Below the pieces are notes generated by a model. That model was given only the letters and a program-made list of their open reading frames with translations, was not told where the DNA came from and did no database searches. Positions 53,600-62,538 of a DNA stretch of 64,000 nt are shown here, piece after piece. The first letter of the stretch is position 1, and every line of letters begins with the position of its first letter. The translations under genes and the position numbers were made by a program. The DNA is taken from contig NZ_CP024123.1 in assembly GCF_002736105.1 (NCBI RefSeq), forward strand, positions 1,542,001 to 1,606,000, given 5' to 3'. This stretch comes from Solibacillus sp. R5-41 (GTDB lineage: Bacteria > Bacillota > Bacilli > Bacillales_A > Planococcaceae).

Positions 53600-55295
53600 T
53601 TTAGTTGTATCCTTGCTATTCGCACTGGTAGCCTTGCCAGTGCAAGCAGCTCAATCCTACAGTCACTTGTATATTTCTATTAGTGATGCACTCATGAGTA
53701 CAAAGCAGGACAAGAATGCTGAGGCAGAGCAAGCACTGGAGCAATTTACGACAGACTGGGCTTTGATAACAACAAAAGAAATTGAAGCGAAAGAAAAGAT
53801 TGATGAAGTTCTAGCACAAGCGTTGAAAGCAACGTCTAAGGAAGAGCGTTTAACAGCTTTGTCTGCTTTATCCAATGCACTACGTTCCTTAGAAAAACTT
53901 GAGAATCCAGTCGATGAAGTGGCGCAACGTACCGAATTCGGCACGAAGTTCAAGCCGATAATGGCAGAGTTCGAGGATGCGCTTGCAAGTGGTGATATGG
54001 TAGCAATCGAAGCTGCCTATAAAGAATTCAATATTAAATGGAATAAAAACGAGCGCCCTGTACGCGAGCAAAGCATACCGATGTACGGACAAATCGAAAC
54101 GCAAATGGCATTCCTGCGAATCACAATTTCAGCAGAGACACCAGATTTGGCATTAATGCAAGCACAGTACGATGAATTGAAGCAAACGATTGAGGATTTT
54201 ATTGCAGGCAAGGAAACAGCGGAAATCGTGGAGGGCGAGTATTCATTAGCAACCTTAATTGCTTATATTGATGAGGCAAATGATTTCATTGACACAGGTG
54301 ATTACAAGGCAGCATCTGATAAACTACGTGAATTTATTACGATTTGGCCTAGTGTTGAGATAGAAATTTCGACGCGTAATAATAGTCTCTATAAGAAAAT
54401 TGAAAGTGATATGCCGATACTTGTGAGTGATTTATTAAAGTCGGATGTTGACGTAGATTACATGCGAGATAAGTTAAATAACTTCCGCACAGAAATTGAG
54501 CTTATTCAAGGAGACAGTAATTATACGTTTTGGGATTCAGCGCTTATTTTATTGCGTGAGGGCTTAGAGGCTTTGCTCATTATATTAGCGTTAGTGTCCT
54601 TTTTAGAGATGGCGGGTCAAAAACAAATGCGCAAGTGGATTTATGTCGGTGCGTTTGTGGGAATTTTACTATCAGCGCTAGCAGCAGTGTTAATGTCGAC
54701 AATATTCAATTCTGCGACAATTGATACGAACCGTGAAATCATGGAAGGCTATGTTGGACTACTTGCCGCTACGATGATGATTGGGGTCGGTGTTTGGCTC
54801 CATAGTAAATCGAGTGTAGCAAGCTGGAATCGTTATATTTCTAAACGAATGGGTTCTGCAATTTCAAGTGGCTCAGTAGTAGCAATGGCATCTGTCAGCT
54901 TCTTATCCGTTTTCCGTGAAGGGGCAGAAACGCTGGTGTTTTACGCAGGTATTGCACCAAAAATGGAGACATCTCAATTTGTATTGGGCATTATTATGGC
55001 ATTAGCAATTTTGGCTGTGATTGCAGTCGTACTATTTAAAGCAAGCGGGAAAATTCCAATTCATAAATTTTTTGCTGTGGCAACAGTATTAATTTATGTG
55101 TTAGCATTCAAAATTATTGGTGTCAGCTTGCATACATTGCAACTAACAAACAAAATTCCTACATCAATCGTTGACGGCTTACCAGTTATCAGCTTTATTG
55201 GCTTCTATCCAACAGTAGAAACAATGATAGGACAAGCGATATTACTAGTGCTGGTTATGGTGACGATTTTTAATAAGAAGAAACAAGAGAAATAG
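53574..55295 (+). CDS. efeU: EfeU/FTR1 iron permease with extracellular N-terminal domain
   Basis: A 573-residue protein. Signal peptide about 1-26, a ~300-residue helical extracytoplasmic domain, then seven helices. Iron motifs LLREGLEALL (about 326-335) and FREGAETLVFY (about 446-456) are the paired REGLE signatures of FTR1. GTG start at 53574 inside efeB. The order efeO-efeB-efeU differs from E. coli efeUOB and B. subtilis ywbLMN. Imports iron. Confidence 0.93.
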   Translation: MKHFLIRCSLVVSLLFALVALPVQAAQSYSHLYISISDALMSTKQDKNAEAEQALEQFTTDWALITTKEIEAKEKIDEVLAQALKATSKEERLTALSALSNALRSLEKLENPVDEVAQRTEFGTKFKPIMAEFEDALASGDMVAIEAAYKEFNIKWNKNERPVREQSIPMYGQIETQMAFLRITISAETPDLALMQAQYDELKQTIEDFIAGKETAEIVEGEYSLATLIAYIDEANDFIDTGDYKAASDKLREFITIWPSVEIEISTRNNSLYKKIESDMPILVSDLLKSDVDVDYMRDKLNNFRTEIELIQGDSNYTFWDSALILLREGLEALLIILALVSFLEMAGQKQMRKWIYVGAFVGILLSALAAVLMSTIFNSATIDTNREIMEGYVGLLAATMMIGVGVWLHSKSSVASWNRYISKRMGSAISSGSVVAMASVSFLSVFREGAETLVFYAGIAPKMETSQFVLGIIMALAILAVIAVVLFKASGKIPIHKFFAVATVLIYVLAFKIIGVSLHTLQLTNKIPTSIVDGLPVISFIGFYPTVETMIGQAILLVLVMVTIFNKKKQEK

Positions 55296-55298
55296 TAA

Positions 55299-55332
55299 GG
55301 AGGCTGTGGTATTTTGCTGCAGCCTTTTTGTG
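55299..55332 (+). terminator. terminator of efeOBU
   Basis: Stem aaggctg/cagcctt, with ttttt. Four bases after the stop. Confidence 0.75.
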
Positions 55333-55374
55333 TAATGTATCTTGAGTGAGACTAGTTTATGGCAATCGTTCGCA

Positions 55375-55571
55375 GGTATATTCTCATGAAGTAATTTTTC
55401 AATACCACGAGAAGAGTACACTTTTTGTGAATACCCGTAGAAAACCACTTTCGTCATCATTTTTGGATGGAAAGAGCTACGACCTCCACCTTTGTATAGT
55501 GAAAACAAGATTTGATCACGCGATACATACTCACTTGGAATGTTGTATTGAATATCAAAAAGGGAAATGCC
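55375..55571 (-). pseudogene. IS1182-family transposase N-terminal fragment
   Basis: Minus-strand frame reading FDIQYNIPSEYVSRDQILFS, RSSFHPKMMTKVVFYGYSQK and VYSSRGIEKLLHENI. HPKMMxKVxxYxYSxxxYSSRxIExxxxENI is the N-terminal domain of IS1182 transposases. The catalytic part is missing. The frame continues into unrelated sequence to 55245. Confidence 0.8.
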
Positions 55572-55703
55572 TTATTTATTGTTATAAGAAATAAAGGTAG
55601 GGATGGAATGTCCTGTTTTAGGAACGGTAGTTGCTTCTGAAAGCTGTAGTGGAGTGATGTTTGTTCAGTGTTATAATTATTGTTAGTAGTTCTAGGATTA
55701 CCA
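55572..55703. other. intergenic, no feature seen
   Basis: No gene or clear signal. Confidence 0.4.
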
Positions 55704-55769
55704 TAAAAAATCGTCCACTCTGTAAATGGTGTTGTGGTAACTTCATTTTACAATAGTGGACGGTTTTTT
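55704..55769. repeat. long inverted repeat beside the IS1182 fragment
   Basis: Arms aaaatcgtccact and agtggacggtttt, with inner pairing tgtaaatg/cattttaca. It could be a terminator or two abutting IS termini left after loss of the element. Confidence 0.55.
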
Positions 55770-55788
55770 GTACTTTTTTAAATCAAAA

Positions 55789-55817
55789 ACAGAGTTGCCA
55801 CCAACTCTGTTTTTCTT
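55789..55817 (-). terminator. terminator of the Bce-type ABC operon
   Basis: Stem aaaacagagttg/caactctgtttt two bases from the permease stop. Confidence 0.85.
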
Positions 55818-55818
55818 A

Positions 55819-57663
55819 TTATTCATGGTTTAATTTTTTTAGATACCCTCGACGAATCATCAAAAAGCTTAAAATAAATAATAGTAAAAATACACCAATG
55901 CCGATCGCAGTCATTTGATAAAACGACGCTGAAATCATATTACGCATACCAAATATCACAACCAATAAAAGGATAGACGCAAAGCTGAAAGGGATAAACA
56001 CTAGCATTGCCAGCTCTTTAGTTACTACAGAACTTAAGTCTTTCACCGAAAGACCAATTTTCCGAATGCCCCTGTATTTTTCCTTTTCTGCTTCAAGTGA
56101 TGTTTGTAAATAGAAATACAGAATACTCATCGCTGCACTCAAGAAAATCAGACTGAGCATAAATCCGATAAAGAACATGATGCTCTTTACAAACTTCTCT
56201 GTATCGTATAAACCGATTTTAGATGAAATTAAATGTGCATCTTGTACTGAGGGGATTTTTTCTAAAATAGTTTCCGCGATGTCAATCTTTTCAGGCCAAT
56301 TTTCAAGTTCATAAGCAAATACTTTATAAACAGGTAATTCGATTGTTTCATAAATTGCATCTGGTACAATATAATACACATTCTGGAAGCCTGTCATTAA
56401 TATATTTTGTTTCTCAAGCCCTGCATACTTTAGCTGACCTAATGCATAGTCTTCAATGGCATTTGTGCTAGGTAATATACCTTCATTTCCAGCTGCAACG
56501 TAGTACTCATTGTCATTTAACGTAATGCCTTCGTGTAAACCGAGCGCATTATAATTCGAAAGCGACATAAAACCGATTCTTCGATTTTCATCTGTTTTAA
56601 ATGCTGAATAGAAGCTATCAAATTTACCTGATTTGCCTATTGTCGCTTCGATAAAGGCAATGTCATTTTCTTCAGTTGTATTACCTGGAAGTGAAGTATA
56701 TTGGAAGCTATATGGATATAGGATTTCCGTTTTTTCTTTCACACTGTAGTAAGAGCTATACAGCACGCTTGTACATAAAAATACGCCTAGCAATAATACA
56801 GTTAGTAAATAGATAAGGTGCGCATGGGAACGACCTTTTGCCTTAATATTCGAAACAAACAACATATTTGTTTTTCTAAAATAAGATGGGCGTTTTTCTA
56901 GAATACGAATGCCCAATAATGTTCCTTGCGTAATCGTAAAATAAATGGCGAATAGTAAGCTAGCGAAAAGAGCCATGTAATAGAAAGTATCGAATGCCAA
57001 TATCCACTTCATTTCAAATTTAGCTGAAATGATTAAAAATCCACTCACGATGACTGATAGCATAAATTTTATAGGTGCAAATGCGATTACTTTTTCTGTC
57101 GTGACATCTGCTTTTAAAAGTTGAATGGCTTCTTCTCGATTAATAAAGCGCGCCATGAATTTTGAAACGACAAAAAACAAAATTGTGAATAGGATAATGG
57201 TTAAGATGATTGCTGTGTAAGGTATATACATACCAAATAGATCCGCTTGTAATACACGTTTTGCCACCATTAAAAATAACGGCGAAACAATGAGTCCAAT
57301 TATAATAGCTGTAACAATTGCAGCACCACCGATCAGCATATTTTCTCTAAAGATCATGGTGCGGATTTGCTTCATGGACGCGCCCGTAATCATAAATAGA
57401 CCAAGACTCTTTGTTTTCTTTTTCAAAAACGCAAAAATGGAGTAAATGATAAAAATAAATGAGAAAATATAAATAAAGAAACTAGCAAACATCATCGTAA
57501 TTCCAAGCGTACTTTGTGTATCAATTAAAGCAAGCATTGGATGGAATGCTGTGATCGAAAATAGGAAGAACACTACGATTGAAAATACACTACTTAAAAA
57601 GTAAGAAATGTACGTCCACTTATCACGTAATATGTTTTGAACAACAATATCATTAAATTTCAT
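55819..57663 (-). CDS. BceB-type ABC transporter permease
   Basis: A 614-residue permease with ten predicted helices and a large extracellular loop between helices 7 and 8 (about 300-500), the hallmark of BceB peptide-sensing permeases. The FtsX motif SLGLFMITGASMKQIRTM is present after helix 2. The start is ATG 57663 (MKFNDIVVQNILRDK), with ggtggtgg upstream inside the ATPase 3' end. With the adjacent ATPase, kinase and regulator it forms a resistance module against cell-wall-active peptides. Confidence 0.88.
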   Translation of the reverse strand: MKFNDIVVQNILRDKWTYISYFLSSVFSIVVFFLFSITAFHPMLALIDTQSTLGITMMFASFFIYIFSFIFIIYSIFAFLKKKTKSLGLFMITGASMKQIRTMIFRENMLIGGAAIVTAIIIGLIVSPLFLMVAKRVLQADLFGMYIPYTAIILTIILFTILFFVVSKFMARFINREEAIQLLKADVTTEKVIAFAPIKFMLSVIVSGFLIISAKFEMKWILAFDTFYYMALFASLLFAIYFTITQGTLLGIRILEKRPSYFRKTNMLFVSNIKAKGRSHAHLIYLLTVLLLGVFLCTSVLYSSYYSVKEKTEILYPYSFQYTSLPGNTTEENDIAFIEATIGKSGKFDSFYSAFKTDENRRIGFMSLSNYNALGLHEGITLNDNEYYVAAGNEGILPSTNAIEDYALGQLKYAGLEKQNILMTGFQNVYYIVPDAIYETIELPVYKVFAYELENWPEKIDIAETILEKIPSVQDAHLISSKIGLYDTEKFVKSIMFFIGFMLSLIFLSAAMSILYFYLQTSLEAEKEKYRGIRKIGLSVKDLSSVVTKELAMLVFIPFSFASILLLVVIFGMRNMISASFYQMTAIGIGVFLLLFILSFLMIRRGYLKKLNHE

Positions 57664-58414
57664 GTTGTCCACCACCTAAAAATGTAAGTGTGTCCATAAT
57701 TTCTTGGTAAAATTGCTGTTTATTATTGCCTCGGTGTATTTCGTTATAAAGAGTACCGTCTTTAATAAAGACAATACGCTGCGCAAAGCTTGCGACATAC
57801 GCATCATGTGTCACCATTAAAATAGATGTCTTTAATGTTTTATTGATGTTTTCAAACAGTGACATAACATCATTGACAGCTTTTGAATCTAAGTTACCTG
57901 TTGGTTCGTCGGCTAGTAAGAGACTAGGTTCATGAACAACAGCGCGTGCAATTGCCACACGTTGTTTTTGCCCACCTGAAATTTCAAATGTACGCTTCTT
58001 TAAAATTCCTTCAATCCCCAAGAATTTAGCTACGTCTACTAAACGCTTGTTCATTTCATTCGATTGAACGGAGTCCAGTGCTAATGGCAGTAAAATATTT
58101 TCTTCGACTGTCAAAGTGTGGACAAGGTTATAGTCTTGAAAAACAAAGCCTAGCTCATTGCGACGAAACTTCGCTAATTCATCGTCATTTAATTCATATG
58201 GATTTTTTGAATTAATCGTAATAACGCCACTAGTTGGACGGTCAATTGTAGAGATGCAGTTGAGGAACGTTGTTTTGCCACTACCAGACGGACCCATCAC
58301 CGCAACAAATTCATTCTCACCTAAATGAAAATCGATGCCTTTTAATGCTTTATATACAACTTCTCCGGAATACTCCTTTTTAAGCTGATTGACCTGTAAT
58401 ACTGTGTTGGACAT
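57653..58414 (-). CDS. BceA-type ABC transporter ATPase
   Basis: A 253-residue ATPase: Walker A GPSGSGKTT (about 41-49), FVFQDYNLVHTLT Q-loop, signature ISGGQKQRVAIARA, Walker B LLLADEPTGNLDS, H-loop MVTHD. The start is ATG 58414 behind agaggga. It overlaps the permease start by 11 bases. Confidence 0.9.
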   Translation of the reverse strand: MSNTVLQVNQLKKEYSGEVVYKALKGIDFHLGENEFVAVMGPSGSGKTTFLNCISTIDRPTSGVITINSKNPYELNDDELAKFRRNELGFVFQDYNLVHTLTVEENILLPLALDSVQSNEMNKRLVDVAKFLGIEGILKKRTFEISGGQKQRVAIARAVVHEPSLLLADEPTGNLDSKAVNDVMSLFENINKTLKTSILMVTHDAYVASFAQRIVFIKDGTLYNEIHRGNNKQQFYQEIMDTLTFLGGGQHEI

Positions 58415-58502
58415 GTATTCGTCGCTCCCTCTTTGTATCATTTTCTACCTTAAGTATAGATACACAGGCCATTCCAACACATCTCTGTACATGACAGCAA
58501 TA

Positions 58503-58516
58503 TGACAAAATTGTCA
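58503..58516 (-). promoter_or_regulatory. probable BceR-type binding box
   Basis: Perfect inverted repeat tgaca-aaat-tgtca, the 5-4-5 design of BceR-like boxes (consensus TNACA-N4-TGTAA). It lies about 90 bases before the ATPase start and overlaps the stop codon of the kinase gene. The remaining part of 58442-58513 holds the operon promoter. Confidence 0.6.
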
Positions 58517-59509
58517 GATTGGTCTTTTCATGCTTTTAGAAAAATCAATGGTGATGATTGTTTCGTTATTTGCTGAATGTAACTGGAATGGATGATCTAA
58601 AGTTGTGAGGATTCGTTTCACTAAATAAAGTCCAATACCGGTCGCTTCGCCTTTCATGCGCCCCTTAGACCCTGTAAAATAGAGGTCAAAAACACGCCTT
58701 ATTTCATTTTCAGGAATCGTGTCGCCATTATTTTTTATCCATAACTGACCCTTTTCAAAATCAATTCTTACAGTAGAATTTCGTTCACCGTATTTCACTG
58801 CATTACTTAACAGCTGATAAATGACAACCTTCAACCATTTACGGTCTGAGAATAGTAGGACATCTTCTGACATCGTGCATTTTGGGTACACTTCTTCCTC
58901 AATAAAATACTCTTTTAAATCATTAATAACTTCCTTTATAACACGTTTCAGCTGAATGTATTCAATTTTCAAATCCGACAATAAATTCGTGGAACGGCTG
59001 TATGTTAACAGTTGATTTAACGAAAAATCCAGCTTGTTACACTGTGTTTTCACCTTCTGCCATCCGATTAGTGTACTTTCTTCTTGCCACTGATTATTAG
59101 ATTGAATGAGCAATTGAATGACCGAAAGAGGGGTCTTCATTTGATGTACGGCATGAGAAATCATGATTTGCTGCTCTTGAGAAAATTGCTTGAAACCTTC
59201 CTCTTGTGTGAGGAGTATTGTCTGAATCGATTGTAGTTGGCTTGCGTACGCTTTTTCGATTGGCGCGATTGGATGATAGATCACAATATTTTCAATTTGT
59301 AAGTTTTCTTTCACAATATGGGTATACATCTTTTTGCGACGGAGATAACGAACAGACAGCAAGGCGACTAATAGAAAGGATGATAAAAAGACAAAATAAG
59401 AATAATGATTTTCTAAGCCATCTAACTGCTGAATTACAAAAGGTAGGCAAATGAATGTAAAGAGGTAAAGGGCAATGATACTTAAATGATCCTGTAAAAA
59501 TAGTTTCAT
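58514..59509 (-). CDS. BceS-type intramembrane-sensing histidine kinase
   Basis: A 331-residue kinase with two helices (about 9-27 and 35-55) joined by a loop of only a few residues, no HAMP, and an acceptor His122 in HAVHQMKTPLSVIQLL. The HATPase has QLLSNAVKYG, IKNNGDTIPENEI and GIGLYLVKRIL. Such kinases cannot bind a ligand outside; they read the state of a BceB-like permease. ATGA overlap with the regulator gene. Confidence 0.92.
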   Translation of the reverse strand: MKLFLQDHLSIIALYLFTFICLPFVIQQLDGLENHYSYFVFLSSFLLVALLSVRYLRRKKMYTHIVKENLQIENIVIYHPIAPIEKAYASQLQSIQTILLTQEEGFKQFSQEQQIMISHAVHQMKTPLSVIQLLIQSNNQWQEESTLIGWQKVKTQCNKLDFSLNQLLTYSRSTNLLSDLKIEYIQLKRVIKEVINDLKEYFIEEEVYPKCTMSEDVLLFSDRKWLKVVIYQLLSNAVKYGERNSTVRIDFEKGQLWIKNNGDTIPENEIRRVFDLYFTGSKGRMKGEATGIGLYLVKRILTTLDHPFQLHSANNETIITIDFSKSMKRPI

Positions 59510-60195
59510 GTATGGTTCTCCGATAATTGGTAGCCTATACCACGAATTGTGATAATTTCTAAGGAAGATTGTATTGCTTCTAATTTTTTTCGAAGTCTTA
59601 CAATATTGACCGTTAGTGTATTTTCCTCGACAAATGTTTCATCATCCCAAATGGCAGTTAGTAACTGCTGTCTTGTTACGACATTTGGATACGCTTCAAA
59701 TAACAATGTACAAAGTCGAAGTTCCTTTACTGTTAAGAGCTCCTCTTGTTCGCGTGTGCTTAGTCTGACCGTGTCTATGTTTAATATTGTATTACCTAAT
59801 TTCAATATCCGAGCTGAATCGGCTGCATATTCACCGTATATCCGACGAATTTGTCCATTTATTTTTGCCAGAACCACCTCGAATGAAAAGGGCTTCGTAA
59901 CAAAATCATCTGCACCATTTTCAAGCCCATAAACTTGATCTGCATCACTCATGCGAGCAGATATAATCATAATTGGTCGATTCGAGACTTGTCTTATTTT
60001 GCGCGACCAATAATAGCCATCAAAGGCGGGGAGATTAATATCCATTAAAACAAGGTGGGGGTCGAATTCTTGAAAATGGTCGAGTACTCTTTCAAAGTCA
60101 TGAATAATTAGACATTGATAACTATATTTTTCTAATTGCTTTTTTAATGTTTGAGCGATATCCATGTCATCTTCAACGATTAATATTTTATACAT
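59506..60195 (-). CDS. BceR-type OmpR-family response regulator
   Basis: A 229-residue regulator with pocket EDD (8-10), Asp52 in VLMDINLPAFDG and Lys101 in VTKPFSF. A winged helix follows (about 130-227, EENTLTVNIVRLRKKLE, IRGIGYQL). First gene of the kinase pair. It should switch on the ABC genes downstream through the box at 58503. Confidence 0.92.
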   Translation of the reverse strand: MYKILIVEDDMDIAQTLKKQLEKYSYQCLIIHDFERVLDHFQEFDPHLVLMDINLPAFDGYYWSRKIRQVSNRPIMIISARMSDADQVYGLENGADDFVTKPFSFEVVLAKINGQIRRIYGEYAADSARILKLGNTILNIDTVRLSTREQEELLTVKELRLCTLLFEAYPNVVTRQQLLTAIWDDETFVEENTLTVNIVRLRKKLEAIQSSLEIITIRGIGYQLSENHT

Positions 60196-60387
60196 TATGC
60201 CTCTCCTGTCTTATCTACTATCTTTCACTTCAAATGATACCATAATAAACTTTTTAGAAATGTATTTAATGTGAAGTGAATTCCATCTAGATATTTCAAA
60301 GAGTCAAATTTACGTATCTTATTATAAAAGGTTACATGCAGGTGGGGAATTTAGTTAAAATAGATAAAAACTAGAAGGGGCTTGCGT
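60196..60387. other. intergenic, start region of the two-component genes and of the LysR stub
   Basis: No gene. agaagggg at its right end is the ribosome site of the LysR stub. Confidence 0.4.
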
Positions 60388-60528
60388 ATGGAAACAGAAT
60401 GGTTAAGGACCTACATCGTGGCAGCAAAAACAAATTGGAATATGGTTGGAAGGAAAGTGGCAAGTAATATATACAAAAAAAGGTGTAGAAACGATTTCTA
60501 CACCTTTTTTCCTTCAGAGACTTATTAA
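60388..60528 (+). pseudogene. LysR-type regulator, N-terminal stub
   Basis: ATG 60388 behind agaagggg; METEWLRTYIVAAKT is the start of the LysR DNA-binding domain (family: E..WLRTFI.AAKT.NF). After about 15 residues the similarity ends and the frame runs through a terminator hairpin (60474-60511) to a stop at 60528. The rest of the gene has been deleted. Start signals are intact. Confidence 0.65.
60474..60511. terminator. bidirectional terminator at the end of the reductase gene
   Basis: Stem aaaaggtgtagaaa/tttctacacctttt with T-runs on both strands; it serves the minus-strand reductase. Confidence 0.85.
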
Positions 60529-61586
60529 ATAGATGATTGAAGTTTCGTATAAATCTGTTTTTCATTAATAGAGCGATTCTTTTCTTTGAAAGCTTCATTA
60601 TGTGAAGAAACCATTGCATAACGCGATGCTGTTGGTTCTAAGTATGTTTTTATCGAGTTGACGGCATTTGCTGCGTCTTGGAAAGTTCCTAATAGAAGAT
60701 TAATTTTTCCTTCAAAAGATAAAATGTCACCGGCTGCGAAAATACCTGGTTGTACAGTTTCTCCAGTCGATTTTCCTTCAAAATAATAATTGTCTTTCTT
60801 TGGAACCGTAATGGATGGTTCAAATTCTAATGAAGACTCACAGTTATATCCGTGACTGACGATGACCTCGTCGATATCGCGAGTATAACATTCTTTTGTT
60901 TTTGAATTCTCACATGTTACAAATTGAATGGCTGTTTTATCAGCATTTGAAGTCAGCTTTGTAATAGATGTATTACATTCGATTGTTACGCCAGCATCCA
61001 TCGCTTCTTTTATATTTGCTTCATGGGCAGAAAGTGTTTCATTGCGATAAACAACCGTTACACTTTGTGCAATTGCGGATAGCTCCACTGCCCAGTCAAT
61101 TGCTGCATTCCCACCACCAGAAATGATGATATTTTTGCCTAAAAAACGTTTTAATGACTGTACCGTGTAATGCAGATTCGTCATTTCATACTTCTCTGCA
61201 CCTTCTAAAGTCAGCTTTTGAGGGTTTATAATACCACCGCCAACTGCTAAAAGGATTGTTTTAGAATAATGAATATCTCCTTGTTCTGTATGTAAAGCAA
61301 AAATATCATTTTCACGATTGATAAAATCTACTTTTGTTCCCGTTAAAATGGTTGGATCAAAGGTTTTTGCTTGAGCAATTAATTGTTTTGCAAATTGCTC
61401 GCCTGATACTGGGGGATGGCCACCAATATCCCAAATCAACTTTTCAGGATAAAGTAAAACCTTACCACCAAGTGATTCTTGACTTTCAATTAGCTTTGTT
61501 TTCAAGCCTCGTAAACCACTATAAAAAGCGCTATATAGTCCAGCAGGCCCACCACCAATAATTGTTACATCGTAAACATCTTGCAT
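60525..61586 (-). CDS. ferredoxin-NADP reductase, thioredoxin-reductase-like (YumC/YcgT type)
   Basis: A 353-residue flavoprotein: FAD site DVTIIGGGPAGLYSAFY (about 6-22), NADPH site NIIISGGGNAAIDWA, and FAD-closing GIFAAGDI. There is no CxxC between the domains, so it is the FNR rather than thioredoxin reductase. It reduces ferredoxin or flavodoxin. Lies divergent from a siderophore uptake operon with a Fur box between, so it may supply electrons to release iron from siderophores. Start ATG behind aggtgagggt. Confidence 0.9.
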   Translation of the reverse strand: MQDVYDVTIIGGGPAGLYSAFYSGLRGLKTKLIESQESLGGKVLLYPEKLIWDIGGHPPVSGEQFAKQLIAQAKTFDPTILTGTKVDFINRENDIFALHTEQGDIHYSKTILLAVGGGIINPQKLTLEGAEKYEMTNLHYTVQSLKRFLGKNIIISGGGNAAIDWAVELSAIAQSVTVVYRNETLSAHEANIKEAMDAGVTIECNTSITKLTSNADKTAIQFVTCENSKTKECYTRDIDEVIVSHGYNCESSLEFEPSITVPKKDNYYFEGKSTGETVQPGIFAAGDILSFEGKINLLLGTFQDAANAVNSIKTYLEPTASRYAMVSSHNEAFKEKNRSINEKQIYTKLQSSI

Positions 61587-61660
61587 TTTTTACCCTCACC
61601 TTTAAAAAAATAATAAAAATATATTGACAAATACTTATATGATAACTAGACTAACTTTAG

Positions 61661-61675
61661 TGATAATGATTATCA
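61661..61675. promoter_or_regulatory. Fur box between the reductase and siderophore ABC operons
   Basis: tgataatgattatca, identical to the efeO box, about 75 bases from each divergent start. A single site can repress both directions. Confidence 0.9.
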
Positions 61676-61735
61676 ACACTGTTTGGTGGGGTTATCATAA
61701 CATGGATACATGTAAAAAGAAAGTGAGGATACATT

Positions 61736-62524
61736 TTGCGTTTACAAATTGAATCGATTCGTGTTGGTTACGACGATAAAACCATTGTGCACGATTTATC
61801 GCTACAAATTCCTGATGGGAAAATCACGACAATTATTGGCTCGAACGGCTGTGGGAAATCCACATTGTTAAAAGCGATTACGAGAATTTTGAAGCATGAG
61901 CGCGGACAGGTTATTTTGGATGGACAAAATATTTCAGAGTTAAAAACAAAGGAATTAGCAAAAGAATTAGCAATTCTGCCACAAAGTCCGGAAAGTGCAC
62001 ATGGTTTATCTGTGGAAGAACTCGTATCCTATGGTCGATTTCCATATCAAAAGGGCTTTGGCAATTTATCACAAAAGGATAAGGACGTCATTGACTGGGC
62101 TTTACATGTAACAAAAACGGATACGTATCGGTCGCAAACAGTCGATGCATTATCAGGTGGACAGCGTCAGAGAGTGTGGATTGCTATGGCATTAGCGCAG
62201 GAAACTGACATTATCTTTTTAGATGAGCCGACGACTTATTTGGATATGGCGCATCAATTAGAAGTATTAGAATTACTGCGTGAGCTCAATATAAAGGAAG
62301 GGCGTACAATTGTCATGGTGCTCCATGATTTAAATCAGGCAGCACGATTCTCAGATTACATTGTGGCACTTTCAAAAGGGCACCTTGTGAAATTTGGTAC
62401 CGCTGAGGAAGTGATTGTGCCAGAAGTTTTACAGGAAGTATTTAATATTGATGCAGTGATCGGTAAGGATCCACGAACAAACAAGCCGATGTGCATTACA
62501 TATAACTTATTACAAACAAATTAA
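61736..62524 (+). CDS. iron-siderophore ABC transporter ATPase (FecE/FhuC-like)
   Basis: A 262-residue ATPase: Walker A GSNGCGKST (about 35-43), ILPQSPESAHGLSVEELVSYGR (family Q-loop region), LSGGQRQRVWIAMAL, Walker B IIFLDEPTTYLD, H-loop MVLHDLNQA. The TTG start 61736 has gtgagg about eight bases upstream. The binding lipoprotein follows after 14 bases. Confidence 0.92.
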   Translation: MRLQIESIRVGYDDKTIVHDLSLQIPDGKITTIIGSNGCGKSTLLKAITRILKHERGQVILDGQNISELKTKELAKELAILPQSPESAHGLSVEELVSYGRFPYQKGFGNLSQKDKDVIDWALHVTKTDTYRSQTVDALSGGQRQRVWIAMALAQETDIIFLDEPTTYLDMAHQLEVLELLRELNIKEGRTIVMVLHDLNQAARFSDYIVALSKGHLVKFGTAEEVIVPEVLQEVFNIDAVIGKDPRTNKPMCITYNLLQTN

Positions 62525-62538
62525 AGGGGATACTCAAA

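Noticed and set aside
55245-55374. Continuation of the IS1182 frame toward efeU
   Set aside because: Similarity ends near ENI; beyond that the sequence is the efeU terminator and gene end.
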